Assembly: GCA_034432155.1 (NCBI GenBank)
Contig: DAOUCP010000035.1
Span: 1-64,000, forward strand
Direction of reading: 5' to 3'
From: DAOUCP01 sp034432155
GTDB taxonomy: Bacteria; Chloroflexota; Anaerolineae; Epilineales; Epilineaceae
DNA length: 64,000 nucleotides
Of the stretch, positions 50,238-58,008 are shown piece by piece. The notes below the pieces were generated by a model that saw only the letters and a program-made list of their open reading frames with translations, ran no database searches and was not told the origin of the DNA. Every line of letters begins with the position of its first letter. Position 1 is the first letter of the stretch. The translations under genes and the position numbers were made by a program.

Positions 50238-50382
50238 ATGTCCGCGCCTGCGGCCGGGACGTAACGCCCCTCACCGACCGGGCGGCCTCATAGGGCCGAT
50301 CTCCGCGCCCGCGGCCGGGACATGGCCAGCCTCCTCGATCGTCTCCGGCTCCACGGCCGATCTCCGCGCCCGCGGCCGGGAC
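50238..50382. repeat. Three spaced 23-26-bp direct repeats upstream of yebC
   Basis: Copies two (50296-50321) and three (50357-50382) are identical, 'ccgatctccgcgcc' plus 'cgcggccgggac'. Copy one (50238-50260) is a shorter variant. Spacing between starts is about 60 nt. They fill the gap between the yebC promoter and the end of the S1-domain gene and encode nothing obvious. A short inverted core (ccgcggcc/ggccgcgg) is present. Confidence 0.7.
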
Positions 50383-50426
50383 ACCGGCGATGCCAGGCAA
50401 CCCGCCACCCGACGACCGCTCGCCGG

Positions 50427-51428
50427 CTACTCGCTACCTACCTGCCGGAGGCTCAGCCCCAGTCGCCGGGCCACCGGATCTACGTGCAGAATCCGAACCC
50501 GGACCTGCTGCCCTTCGGCGACGATCTCGCGCACGTCACCGAATTCGCGATCGGCCATTTCCGATAGATGGATCAAGCCCTCCACGCCCTCGGCAATTCG
50601 CGCGAAGGCGCCGAAGGACACCACATGAGTGACGAAAGCATCGGTAATGTCGCCCGGGTGGTAGACCTCAGCGATGTCGGCCCAAGGATCGGGCTCCAGT
50701 CGCTTGAGGCTCAGCGCCACGCGCCGCTCGTGCCGATCCACGTGCAACACAAGCACGGAAACCTGGGCTCCCGGCACCACCACCTCCCTAGGATGGCGGA
50801 TGCGGAGCCAGCTCAGCTCAGAGATATGGATGAGTCCGTCCACGCCGCCAAGATCCACGAAGGCGCCGAAGTCGCACAGCGCTCGCACGCGGCCGCTGAC
50901 GACCGTCCCGATGCGCGCCTCCAGCTCGTCGAGGCGACGATCGATGACGTCACCGGCACAAGCCGTGGCGCGCTCCGAGCAGATGATTCGGTTGCGCGAG
51001 CGATCGACCTCGATGAGGCGTAGACTCAGAGTGCGGCCGATCCAGGCTTCCAGATCCACCGCAAGCTCGTCCGAGCCGAGACTGGCGGGCACATCGACGA
51101 GCTGCGAGGCGGGCACAAAGCCGATCAGCTCCCCGATTCGGACCAGTAGACCGCCTTTGTTGGCGCCGATCACCGGTGCTTCGAAAACCTCACCGGCCTC
51201 CGCCCGGGCCCGCAGCTCCTCCCAAAAGGCTTCCTCCCGGCACGCCCGCTCGTCCCGCGCGCGCTGACCACCGGGCCAGAGGGAATGGACGTCCACCCCT
51301 TCGGCGTCGGGGAACGAGGCGAGGGTGTCCGCCGCTTCTGTGGGCGAACAGGGACACTCCTCGCGCAATAGCGCCTGCCAGTGGGCTTCGTCGAGCGGCT
51401 GCTCCCAGGGTGGACGTTCCTCGTGCAT
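50427..51428 (-). CDS. S1 RNA-binding domain protein (bS1-like)
   Basis: The 333-residue protein has an acidic N-terminus (1-95), then four S1 OB-fold repeats. The first (~98-165: VFEAPVIGANKGGLLVRIGELIGFVPASQ) and second (~170-200) are degenerate. The third (~190-260) has GTVVSGRVRALCDFGAFVDLGG then DGLIHISELS. The fourth (~265-333) has VSFGAFARIAEGVEGLIHLSEM. This is the bS1/RpsA-type arrangement but shorter than Escherichia coli bS1 (557 residues). It may be a ribosome-associated mRNA-binding protein. ATG 51428 has only a weak GAAGAGG ahead; the Arg-rich upstream extension is unlikely to be coding. Confidence 0.85.
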   Translation of the reverse strand: MHEERPPWEQPLDEAHWQALLREECPCSPTEAADTLASFPDAEGVDVHSLWPGGQRARDERACREEAFWEELRARAEAGEVFEAPVIGANKGGLLVRIGELIGFVPASQLVDVPASLGSDELAVDLEAWIGRTLSLRLIEVDRSRNRIICSERATACAGDVIDRRLDELEARIGTVVSGRVRALCDFGAFVDLGGVDGLIHISELSWLRIRHPREVVVPGAQVSVLVLHVDRHERRVALSLKRLEPDPWADIAEVYHPGDITDAFVTHVVSFGAFARIAEGVEGLIHLSEMADREFGDVREIVAEGQQVRVRILHVDPVARRLGLSLRQVGSE

Positions 51429-51554
51429 GGCCTCTTCCCTACGCTCGTTCAACGATCGACGTCGGCGCCGCCTACCGCCGGTTGGCACCGGCCATGGGAG
51501 CACCGCCCGCACCCCAATTGGAGCACCGGCCTCGCGCCGTGTCAAGCAGCCGCG

Positions 51555-51656
51555 CCGGGCACGCGGCGCGCGAACGTTTGACCGCCCGCCAGGCGTGCGC
51601 GGCATCGCGCGACGAGCCGGCCCGGGTACGCGGCGTGCGAGCGTTTGACCGCCCGC
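51555..51656. repeat. Two 35-bp direct repeats at the ffh promoter
   Basis: 51555-51589 and 51622-51656 share 'ccggg(c/t)acgcggcg(c/t)gcga(a/g)cgtttgaccgcccgc' (split pattern, three mismatches). The second copy contributes the TTGACC -35 box of the ffh promoter. The rest of the gap 51429-51734 holds nothing else recognised. Confidence 0.7.
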
Positions 51657-51673
51657 TCCGGCAACCGTAGGAT
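51645..51673 (+). promoter_or_regulatory. Predicted promoter of ffh-rpsP-khpA-rimM
   Basis: TTGACC (51645-51650) and TAGGAT (51668-51673) are 17 nt apart. The start is predicted near 51680, giving a ~55-nt leader before the ffh ATG at 51735. Confidence 0.6.
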
Positions 51674-51734
51674 TGGGTGATTGCCTGACGGCCCGCGGCA
51701 CCATTCGAGGGGCGCGGGCCATCGATTCGCCGCC

Positions 51735-53054
51735 ATGTTCGATAGCCTGACCGATCGACTACAGCAGTTCTTCGCCCAGCTCGGCCGCAAGGGGCATCTG
51801 ACCGAGTCCGACGTCGATGCTGCCATGCGGGATCTGCGGCTCGCCTTGCTCGAGGCCGACGTTCACTACGGCGTGGTGAAAGAGCTGGCCGGTCGGGTGC
51901 GCGAGCGCGCCGTGGGCACCGAGGTCCTGCACTCGCTCAGCCCGGCGCAGCAGGTCTTGAAGATTCTCTATGAGGAGCTCGTGACCACCCTAGGCGCTCC
52001 GGCACCGCTGGACCTGGGACGAGGGCAGCCGCCGGTGATCCTGTTGGTGGGCCTCCAGGGATCGGGCAAGACAACCACGGCCGCGAAGCTGGCCCATTTC
52101 TTGCGGCAGCGCGGCCGTCGGCCGCTGTTGGTGGCAGGGGACACGCGTCGCCCGGCGGCGGTCGATCAGCTGGCGGCACTCGGTCGCCAGCTCGAGGTGC
52201 CGGTCTATGAAGAGGGTACCACGGCTCCGGTGGCCAACATCGTCGCCCGAGCCATCGACGCGGCGCGGCGCGGGGCGCACGACGTCCTCATAGCGGACAC
52301 CAGCGGTCGGCTGCAGATCGACACGGAGCTCATGGCCGAGCTGCAAGCCTTGGCGAAGCAGGCACGACCAGCGGAGGTGCTGCTGGTCGCCGACGCCATG
52401 ACGGGGCAGGAAGCGGTCCATGTGGCGCAGGCGTTCCACGAAGCCGTTGGGCTGACGGGCCTCATCCTTACCAAGGCCGATGGTGACGCCCGAGGCGGGG
52501 CCGCGCTGTCCATGCGTGCCGTGACTGGCGTGCCGATCAAGTATCTGGGCGTAGGCGAGAAAAGCGGTGCTTTGGAGGTCTTCGAGCCGGACCGCATGGC
52601 CAGCCGCATCTTGGGGCTGGGTGATATCCAGACCCTCCTCGAGCGTGCCCAGGCAGCGGCCGGCGAGGCCGACACCGCGGCATGGGGGCGCCGGGCCATG
52701 TCCGGTCATCTCGATTTGGAGGACTTTCTGTCGCAGCTCCAGCAGCTGCGGCGCATGGGACCGCTGCAGGACCTGCTGGCCATGATTCCTGGCATGCGCG
52801 GCCTGCTTGGCAAGGCACCGGCCATCGAGGAGGGCCACCTAAAGCGAATTGAGGCCATCATTCTGTCGATGACGCCTCAGGAGCGTCGTCGACCGCGCAT
52901 CCTCGACGCCAGCCGCAAGCGGCGAATTGCCGCCGGCAGTGGCACCAGCGTTCAGGAGGTCAATGCGCTGCTGCGCCAGTTCGAGCGCAGCCAAACGGTG
53001 TTCAAGCAACTGGCACGCGGTCGCATGCCGCGTGGCATCTTCCCGCAACTCTGA
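51735..53054 (+). CDS. ffh: Signal recognition particle GTPase Ffh
   Basis: Ffh binds 4.5S RNA and signal sequences and delivers ribosomes to FtsY at the membrane. The 439-residue protein has an N domain (1-95). The G domain has GLQGSGKTT (106-114), DTRRPAA, DTSGR and TKADGDARGGAALS. The Met-rich M domain (~310-435) has IPGMRGLLG and the RNA-binding RRRPRILDASRKRRIAAGSGTSVQEVN. ATG 51735 gives the standard N-terminus (MFDSLTDRLQ). It leads an operon with rpsP, khpA and rimM. Confidence 0.95.
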   Translation: MFDSLTDRLQQFFAQLGRKGHLTESDVDAAMRDLRLALLEADVHYGVVKELAGRVRERAVGTEVLHSLSPAQQVLKILYEELVTTLGAPAPLDLGRGQPPVILLVGLQGSGKTTTAAKLAHFLRQRGRRPLLVAGDTRRPAAVDQLAALGRQLEVPVYEEGTTAPVANIVARAIDAARRGAHDVLIADTSGRLQIDTELMAELQALAKQARPAEVLLVADAMTGQEAVHVAQAFHEAVGLTGLILTKADGDARGGAALSMRAVTGVPIKYLGVGEKSGALEVFEPDRMASRILGLGDIQTLLERAQAAAGEADTAAWGRRAMSGHLDLEDFLSQLQQLRRMGPLQDLLAMIPGMRGLLGKAPAIEEGHLKRIEAIILSMTPQERRRPRILDASRKRRIAAGSGTSVQEVNALLRQFERSQTVFKQLARGRMPRGIFPQL

Positions 53055-53069
53055 AGGAGACGTGTTCCC

Positions 53070-53879
53070 ATGGTTCGAATCCGACTTCGCCGCTTAGGGG
53101 CTAAGAAGCAGCCCGCCTACCGGATCGTGGTTGCCGACAGTCGGGCACCACGTGACGGGCGGTTCATTGAGGTCATCGGCCACTACAACCCGCGAACCGA
53201 GCCGCCGCGGGTCGTCGTGCGCGAGGACCGGGCGCTGTATTGGCTATCCCAAGGCGCCCAGCCATCTGGTCCGGTGGCGGCGTTCTTCGCCAAGCTTGGC
53301 TTGGCCGAGAAACTGGCACAGGTCCGCGCCGGGGCGACCATCGAATCGGTGGCCGCACCGCTGGCTCAGGAACCCAGCGGTACAGCGGCCCGCCGCCGCC
53401 GTCGCGGGCCGGCCCCAGAAGAGGCAGAGGCTGCGCCGGTGGTCGAGATGCCGCCCACACCGGCGGCCGAGACGCCGAGCGAAACGGTCGCCGAGGCGCC
53501 GCCCGCGCCGGCGGTGGAGACGTCTAGCGAACTGGTCGAGGTGGCGGCGGAGCCCGTGGCCGCTGCAGAAGCAGCGCTTGCCGCCGAGGCAGCACCGGCC
53601 GAGGCGCTAGCGGCAGCCCCAGAGTCCGCGGCAGCCGCAGAAGCTCCCGCGGCCGCCGAGCGTGCCATGGCGGCGGGCACTGCGCCTGGGGTAATACTGG
53701 GGCTGTCACCGCGGGTGGCCAAAGCCCTGGAAGCAGCCGGCATTACCTCCCTTGACCAACTGCGCGGTTTGCTGGCCGCTGGCGATGAATCCCTGATGCA
53801 GTTGCCGGGAATCGGTGCCAAGGCGGTCGAGGAGATCCGCGCTCACCTGGGCGGAGGCGAGGAGGCCAAGGAGGGCTAG
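53070..53879 (+). CDS. rpsP: Ribosomal protein bS16 with C-terminal helix-hairpin-helix-like domain
   Basis: Residues 1-80 are a complete bS16 ([33 protein letters not shown]-x-GAQPS region), a small-subunit assembly protein that normally ends at 80-160 residues. Here the protein reaches 269. A charged Ala/Glu/Pro-rich linker (~100-205) is followed by a compact domain (~206-262) with [20 protein letters not shown] and [19 protein letters not shown]. The second piece is a helix-hairpin-helix motif (PGIGxKxxEEI) as in RpoA C-terminal or SAM-like domains. The extra part may bind nucleic acid. The gene follows ffh by 15 nt and precedes khpA. Confidence 0.9.
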   Translation: MVRIRLRRLGAKKQPAYRIVVADSRAPRDGRFIEVIGHYNPRTEPPRVVVREDRALYWLSQGAQPSGPVAAFFAKLGLAEKLAQVRAGATIESVAAPLAQEPSGTAARRRRRGPAPEEAEAAPVVEMPPTPAAETPSETVAEAPPAPAVETSSELVEVAAEPVAAAEAALAAEAAPAEALAAAPESAAAAEAPAAAERAMAAGTAPGVILGLSPRVAKALEAAGITSLDQLRGLLAAGDESLMQLPGIGAKAVEEIRAHLGGGEEAKEG

Positions 53880-53880
53880 C

Positions 53881-54114
53881 ATGGCCGATGTGCCGGGTTT
53901 CGTGGTCTACGTCGCCTCGGCGATCGCCACCGCGCCCGAACGTGTTGCAGTGAGCACGGTGCGGCGCGGTCCGCAGCACGTGGTCCGCTTGACGGTAGCG
54001 CCTCAGGATATGGGACGCGTCATCGCTCGTGAGGGTCGCGTCGCCAATGCCATGCGTGCCGTCCTGCGGGCAGCGGCTACCGAGGATCGTTGGGGGTTGG
54101 AGATCGCTGATTGA
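53881..54114 (+). CDS. khpA: KH-domain RNA-binding protein KhpA (YlqC)
   Basis: The 77-residue protein consists of one KH domain. The GxxG-type loop appears in DMGRVIAREGRVANAMRAVLRAA (about residues 43-65), matching the YlqC/KhpA pattern G(K/R)VIG(K/R)xGRxAxAxR with Ala for the second Gly. KhpA binds RNA, often with KhpB/Jag, and affects cell division and translation. It begins 1 nt after the rpsP stop, and its stop overlaps the rimM start (TTGA). The order rpsP-khpA-rimM is widely conserved. Confidence 0.9.
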   Translation: MADVPGFVVYVASAIATAPERVAVSTVRRGPQHVVRLTVAPQDMGRVIAREGRVANAMRAVLRAAATEDRWGLEIAD

Positions 54115-54665
54115 GCCGTCGTCGGCCAGAGTACCTCGTTGTGGGTCGCGTCGGGCGGCCGCATGGCGTACGGGGCGAGCTTCGGGTCGAGGTGCTGACC
54201 GACTTCCCGGAACGATTCGCGCCCGGCGAGCGACTGCTGATCGGTCACGAAGGGGTCGCAGCGCCGCAGCCGGTCATCATCGTGAGCGCGCGTCCGCACC
54301 AAGGGAACCTGCTCGTCCGCTTTGATCTCGCCTCCGACCGCGATGCCGCCGCCCGATTGACCAATCAGCTGTTGTACGTCCCGACTGGCGATGCCCATCG
54401 GCTGCCGGAAGGGACCCACTATGCTTACGAGCTGGAGGGTCTTGAGGTCATGACTGCCGACGGCCGGCGCCTGGGCACGGTGCGCGAGGTGCTGGAGACG
54501 GGCAGTGCCGATGTCCTCCTCGTCTCCGATGGCCCGCGAGAGGTGCTGATCCCCATGATCGCCACCGTCATCGCGGCGATCGACATCGAAGCCGGGCGCG
54601 TGGTTGTGACGCCGCTGCCCGGCCTGCTCGAGGACGACGACAAGCCGCTGCCAGGCGCTGGCTAG
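54111..54665 (+). CDS. rimM: 16S rRNA processing protein RimM
   Basis: RimM assists 30S head maturation and binds uS19. The 184-residue protein has YLVVGRVGRPHGVRGELRVEVLTDFPERF (8-36) at the N-terminus and a PRC-barrel C-terminal part (GTHYAYELEGLEVMTADGRRLGTV, ~100-123; VLIPMIATVI..ID). The start is TTG, overlapping the khpA stop. trmD and rplS, which commonly follow rimM, are absent here; an 825-bp gene-free region follows instead. Confidence 0.92.
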   Translation: MSRRRPEYLVVGRVGRPHGVRGELRVEVLTDFPERFAPGERLLIGHEGVAAPQPVIIVSARPHQGNLLVRFDLASDRDAAARLTNQLLYVPTGDAHRLPEGTHYAYELEGLEVMTADGRRLGTVREVLETGSADVLLVSDGPREVLIPMIATVIAAIDIEAGRVVVTPLPGLLEDDDKPLPGAG

Positions 54666-55490
54666 ACCCGAAGCACGCGATGCGCCAGCCGGCGGGGCTG
54701 CGATGTGGAAACGAACCGGCCTCCGCCGTGCGCTTGAGATGAGATTGGGAATCGCTCCCTTTGCGCACCTTCTGGGGGCATGGTAAGCGGACGGGGCGAA
54801 GCCACTCGTGCGGCACACCGGGAAGAGCTTCCCCGTCTCGCGCCGAGGGTTAGGCGACCACGAGTGGCGCTATCGCTGGCTTCAGGGCTACACCGCCGCC
54901 GAACGCTGGTTCGCGAGCGGATCCCTTGCCGCCGACAGCGCCCTTAAGGAAGTGTCTACGGCCGTAGACATTTCCTTAAAGACCGGGGCGCGCTTGCCAA
55001 TTGTCCGGGCGACGACGGCCTCCGGCAGTGTGCCGCCCCCGGGAGGGGCGGAAGGAGTCTCGCGAAGCTGGCGCCGAGGCAGACCTGTACCAAGCCATGT
55101 GCCAGGGGGATCGACTGGGAACGCTGTCGTATGATCTCCGCGGGCCGTCAGGAGCGGCCGCAGTGCGGATGCCACAGTCGGTGGTGCCCCTGGCCGCGAG
55201 CGCTTCTTACGGGGATCGAGGACGGTCTGGCCGCACGAGGAGGCGGTGGCGGGGGGCGCTCGATCCTGCCGGCGGGCAACTGCCGACGCGGGACAATACG
55301 CGATGCGCTTGATGATCCGGGGGCGGGCCGCGCGTTTCGGAGGGGACGGGGAACCGGTCGCCGGCAAGCCCGGTCTGCGGGTGCGGTGTGTGGACATAAC
55401 CAACGAACTTATCTCACACCTCGGGAAGAGCTTCCAGTCGTGGAACCAAGGTTCACGCGACCAGCAACGGCGGCACCGTCGGCTGCAGGG
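54666..55490. other. Gene-free region with inverted and direct repeats
   Basis: No credible gene is present. 54815-54892 and 55415-55494 are degenerate direct copies (both start 'cacacc..gggaagagcttcc' and end 'cttcagggcta'/'ctgcagggcta'). In one frame both copies read GKSF, then a Trp/Arg-rich stretch and RLQG/WLQG, so they may be remnants of a lost gene. A long inverted repeat lies between them at 54944-54979. Confidence 0.55.
54944..54979. repeat. 36-bp near-perfect inverted repeat without loop
   Basis: Left arm ttaaggaagtgtctacgg and right arm ccgtagacatttccttaa pair over 18 bp with one mismatch. Outer GCGCCC/GGGCGC blocks can extend the stem with a small bulge. The arms are AT-rich against the GC-rich surroundings. 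It may be a binding site, a mobile-element end or a cruciform. It lacks a U tract, so it is not a clear terminator. Confidence 0.75.
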
Positions 55491-55829
55491 CTAGCGGCGC
55501 AGTAGAACCGGCAAGACCACACGATGGACGGGGACCGACCGCGGTGTCGGACTGGGCGGGCTGCTGGGCGTCCGGTCAGGAGGCACCTCGGTAGGCACGA
55601 CGGCCGTGGGTGTGTCTGTAGCCGGCTCGGGAAGCGAGGTGGGCGGCATAGTGGGCGTGGGCGTCGTCGTGGCGGTCGTCGTTGGCGAGGGGAAACGCGT
55701 CGGCGGCTGCGTTGGCGCCAGCGTGGGGCCGGTGCCCGGCCAGCGGAACAACTGCAGCCGATTGTTGGCCGTATCGGCGATGAGGATCCGCCCGTCCGGC
55801 GCGGCCGCGATGCCGCTCGGCCGCCACAG
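55491..55829 (-). pseudogene. Continuation of the NHL-repeat gene beyond an in-frame TAA
   Basis: Read in the same frame as the upstream NHL gene, the 112 codons after the TAA (55832-55830) restore a sensible protein end. LWRPSGIAAAPDGRILIADT completes an NHL blade, then ANNRLQLFRW, a Thr/Pro-rich linker, and the terminal VHRVVLPVLLRR. The single stop thus separates the last blade and surface tail from the main protein. A CAA-to-TAA type change or a sequencing error would explain it. Confidence 0.75.
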
Positions 55830-57722
55830 TTAGCCCGGACCGGGCCCGATGTCCTCGCCGAATACGGCCACGACGGGCAAGCGCCTTGTGCCGCCCGACG
55901 TCAGCGCGAACACCTGCACCCGGCTGCGCGTCTCCCGATCGTTCTCCAAGACATACAGGTAACGATCGTCCGCCGCCAGAGCAACCGGCATCCACAGCGT
56001 GCCCACCGGCACCTCTGCATCGCCAGTCGGCCCAGTCGATGGCCCATCAGCCACAATCCCGAGGCAGGCACCGTCCGCCGAGAAGGCCCGTACACGGTTC
56101 CGCTGCCGCTCGAGGGTGTAGACGGTGCCGTCGGGGCCAACCGCCACCGCCACCGGGAACTGCAGCTCGCCCTGCTCACGTGGGCAATCCTGGCCCGTAA
56201 TGACGCGCACCACAGAGCCATCGCCATAGGCCGCCCGGTGCACGATCCGATGGTTTAGGGTGTCGGCGATGAACACGTCGCCGTTGGGCGAGACCGCCAC
56301 TGCCTGCGGCCCACGGAGGCCTTCGCCGCCGACGCGCGGTGTGCCATCTCCCCACGTGCCCAAATGGGCGCCATCCGGGCCGACCAGCACCACCATGTGC
56401 TGCTGGGGGTCGGCGATGTAGATCACCGCTTCGGGCAACGTCGGCCCAAAGCGCTGCACCGCCACGCCCGTGGGTAGGGCGAAGCTGTACGCTGGGCGTT
56501 CCAGGACACGGATAGCCTGGTCGCCAGCGTGCGGATCGATGATCGTCACCTGATCGCTGCCCAGCTCGGCAACCACAAAATGATCCTGGTCCAGCGCCAC
56601 CGCTACCGGCTGGTCATAGTAGTTGGCATCGGTGCAGCGGCGCGCCAGGCGGACGACCTCGCCCTCGGGCGCAATCATGAAGAGACTCATCTCCGTCGAG
56701 AAGGCATCGGTCAACACCGCGCCGCCGCCACGCAGGACCGACGCTCCCTGGAAGGGATACGAGTCATCCAGGCTTTCACTCCCCAACACCCGCGGTCCAT
56801 CGACGATCTCCAGCCGGGCATTGAAGCGCCAGATCCGCGGCAGGCGGTACTGGCGGTCGTAGTCACGGACCACCCCGCCGCCCTTGCCGTCCAGAGCCAG
56901 ACCAGTCGGGCGATAGAAGCGGCCACAGTTCGTCCACGAATCGTCCGGGGATCCATCCGGCTTGAAGCGGGCAATGCGATCATTGTCTCGGTCGGCCACC
57001 CAAATGCGGCCTTCCGCATCCACTTCCACGGCCGTCGGCCGCATCAGCCCGCCGACTCCCGTTCCTGGCGACCCGATGCGTTGCAGGAACACACCATCTG
57101 GGCTGAACTTGTCGATCTCGTTGGTCGTCCAGTCCGAGACGTAGACGTTGCCGACAGCGTCGACAGCGATGCCGGTCGGCGTCAAGAAACCACCGTCGCC
57201 CCGGCCACGGTACCCCCACACCAGCACCGCCGCTCCACTGAAGCAGTCGCGGTGACCGTCCTCAAAGCACTCCGGGTCTGGCTCGAAGCGCTTCACCTTA
57301 TGGAGGCCACGGTCGACGACGTAGACGTACTTGCCATCCGGACTCACCGCGACGTCGGTCGGATCAAAGAACTCGCCGGCACCTCGTCCCCGTCCGCCCC
57401 ACATGCCCACCGGCAGCCCCGTCGACGTGAACACCTGAATTCGGGCATTGCCATGGTCGACGACGAAGATCCGGCCATCGGCAGCCGGCGAGGCCGCCAC
57501 GCCCAGCGGCTCATTGAGCGAACCGCGAGGCGCCTGCCCGCTGATCAGCCGCACGAACTCGGGTGGCGCCACCTGCGCCGAGGCGACCGACGCCGCCCCC
57601 GCAGCGGGAATCAGGGCAAGCAAGAGAACTACGCCCCCCAGGCGGCCAACGGCCGCTGTGGCCACCACCCGCCGCAGACACACGGCAAGAGTCCCCCCCG
57701 CCGGACACCCGGTCATAGCCAT
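55830..57722 (-). CDS. Secreted NHL-repeat beta-propeller protein, truncated by in-frame stop
   Basis: The protein has a signal segment (LGGVVLLLALIPAAGAASVASA) and about nine NHL-type blades with the pattern P.(G/D)(I/V)AV...G.(V/I)(Y/F)V(A/S)D..N(N/D)RI..F. Examples are PTGIAVDAVGNVYVSDWTTN, PTAVEVDAEGRIWVADRDND and PQAVAVSPNGDVFIADTLN. It ends at a TAA after GEDIGPGPG, but the frame continues sensibly to 55491. ATG 57722 was chosen because the earlier ATG (57764) lies inside the TATAAT box at 57768-57763. NHL propellers bind proteins, RNA or glycans; secretion points to a surface or polymer-binding role. Confidence 0.82.
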   Translation of the reverse strand: MAMTGCPAGGTLAVCLRRVVATAAVGRLGGVVLLLALIPAAGAASVASAQVAPPEFVRLISGQAPRGSLNEPLGVAASPAADGRIFVVDHGNARIQVFTSTGLPVGMWGGRGRGAGEFFDPTDVAVSPDGKYVYVVDRGLHKVKRFEPDPECFEDGHRDCFSGAAVLVWGYRGRGDGGFLTPTGIAVDAVGNVYVSDWTTNEIDKFSPDGVFLQRIGSPGTGVGGLMRPTAVEVDAEGRIWVADRDNDRIARFKPDGSPDDSWTNCGRFYRPTGLALDGKGGGVVRDYDRQYRLPRIWRFNARLEIVDGPRVLGSESLDDSYPFQGASVLRGGGAVLTDAFSTEMSLFMIAPEGEVVRLARRCTDANYYDQPVAVALDQDHFVVAELGSDQVTIIDPHAGDQAIRVLERPAYSFALPTGVAVQRFGPTLPEAVIYIADPQQHMVVLVGPDGAHLGTWGDGTPRVGGEGLRGPQAVAVSPNGDVFIADTLNHRIVHRAAYGDGSVVRVITGQDCPREQGELQFPVAVAVGPDGTVYTLERQRNRVRAFSADGACLGIVADGPSTGPTGDAEVPVGTLWMPVALAADDRYLYVLENDRETRSRVQVFALTSGGTRRLPVVAVFGEDIGPGPG

Positions 57723-57762
57723 GTGCGTAGCCTGGCAAGCGACAGCATTGCGCTTAACGCCC

Positions 57763-57792
57763 ATTATACCTCGCCTGGGTAGCCCTCGTCCA
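57763..57792 (-). promoter_or_regulatory. Predicted promoter of the NHL-repeat gene
   Basis: On the minus strand TGGACG (57792-57787) and a perfect TATAAT (57768-57763) are 18 nt apart. The -10 box overlaps the first in-frame ATG, which argues for the downstream start at 57722. Confidence 0.5.
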
Positions 57793-57909
57793 CCGCCTGT
57801 GGCAAGGCACGCCCACTCTGCTGGCCCTCAGACGAGCCGCTGGGCCGCGTCGGCTCGCCCTCGCCGGCGATTCCTGTGGCCGACGCCGCCATACTCTCCC
57901 AACGCGCAC

Positions 57910-57939
57910 TTGGCGCGCGCATGGCCGGCGCGATATAAC
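57910..57939 (+). promoter_or_regulatory. Predicted promoter of the TPR gene
   Basis: TTGGCG (57910-57915) and TATAAC (57934-57939) are 18 nt apart, with start near 57946 and the GTG start codon at 58009. Confidence 0.55.
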
Positions 57940-58008
57940 CTAGGACGCACAAGCGGCCCAAGACGTTTCGGTCTACCGCACAATGGCGACCGCACAGTCC
58001 GGTGATCG

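Noticed and set aside
50296..50382. CRISPR-like repeats
   Set aside because: Only two identical units plus one variant, GC-rich, with no cas genes nearby.
53072..53082. GGTTCGAATCC, identical to a tRNA T-arm consensus
   Set aside because: It is the start of rpsP (codons for MVRIR); no acceptor or anticodon stem can be drawn around it.
54808..55134. 108-codon frame in the gap after rimM
   Set aside because: It crosses the 36-bp palindrome, has no ribosome site and no family pattern; considered a remnant at most.
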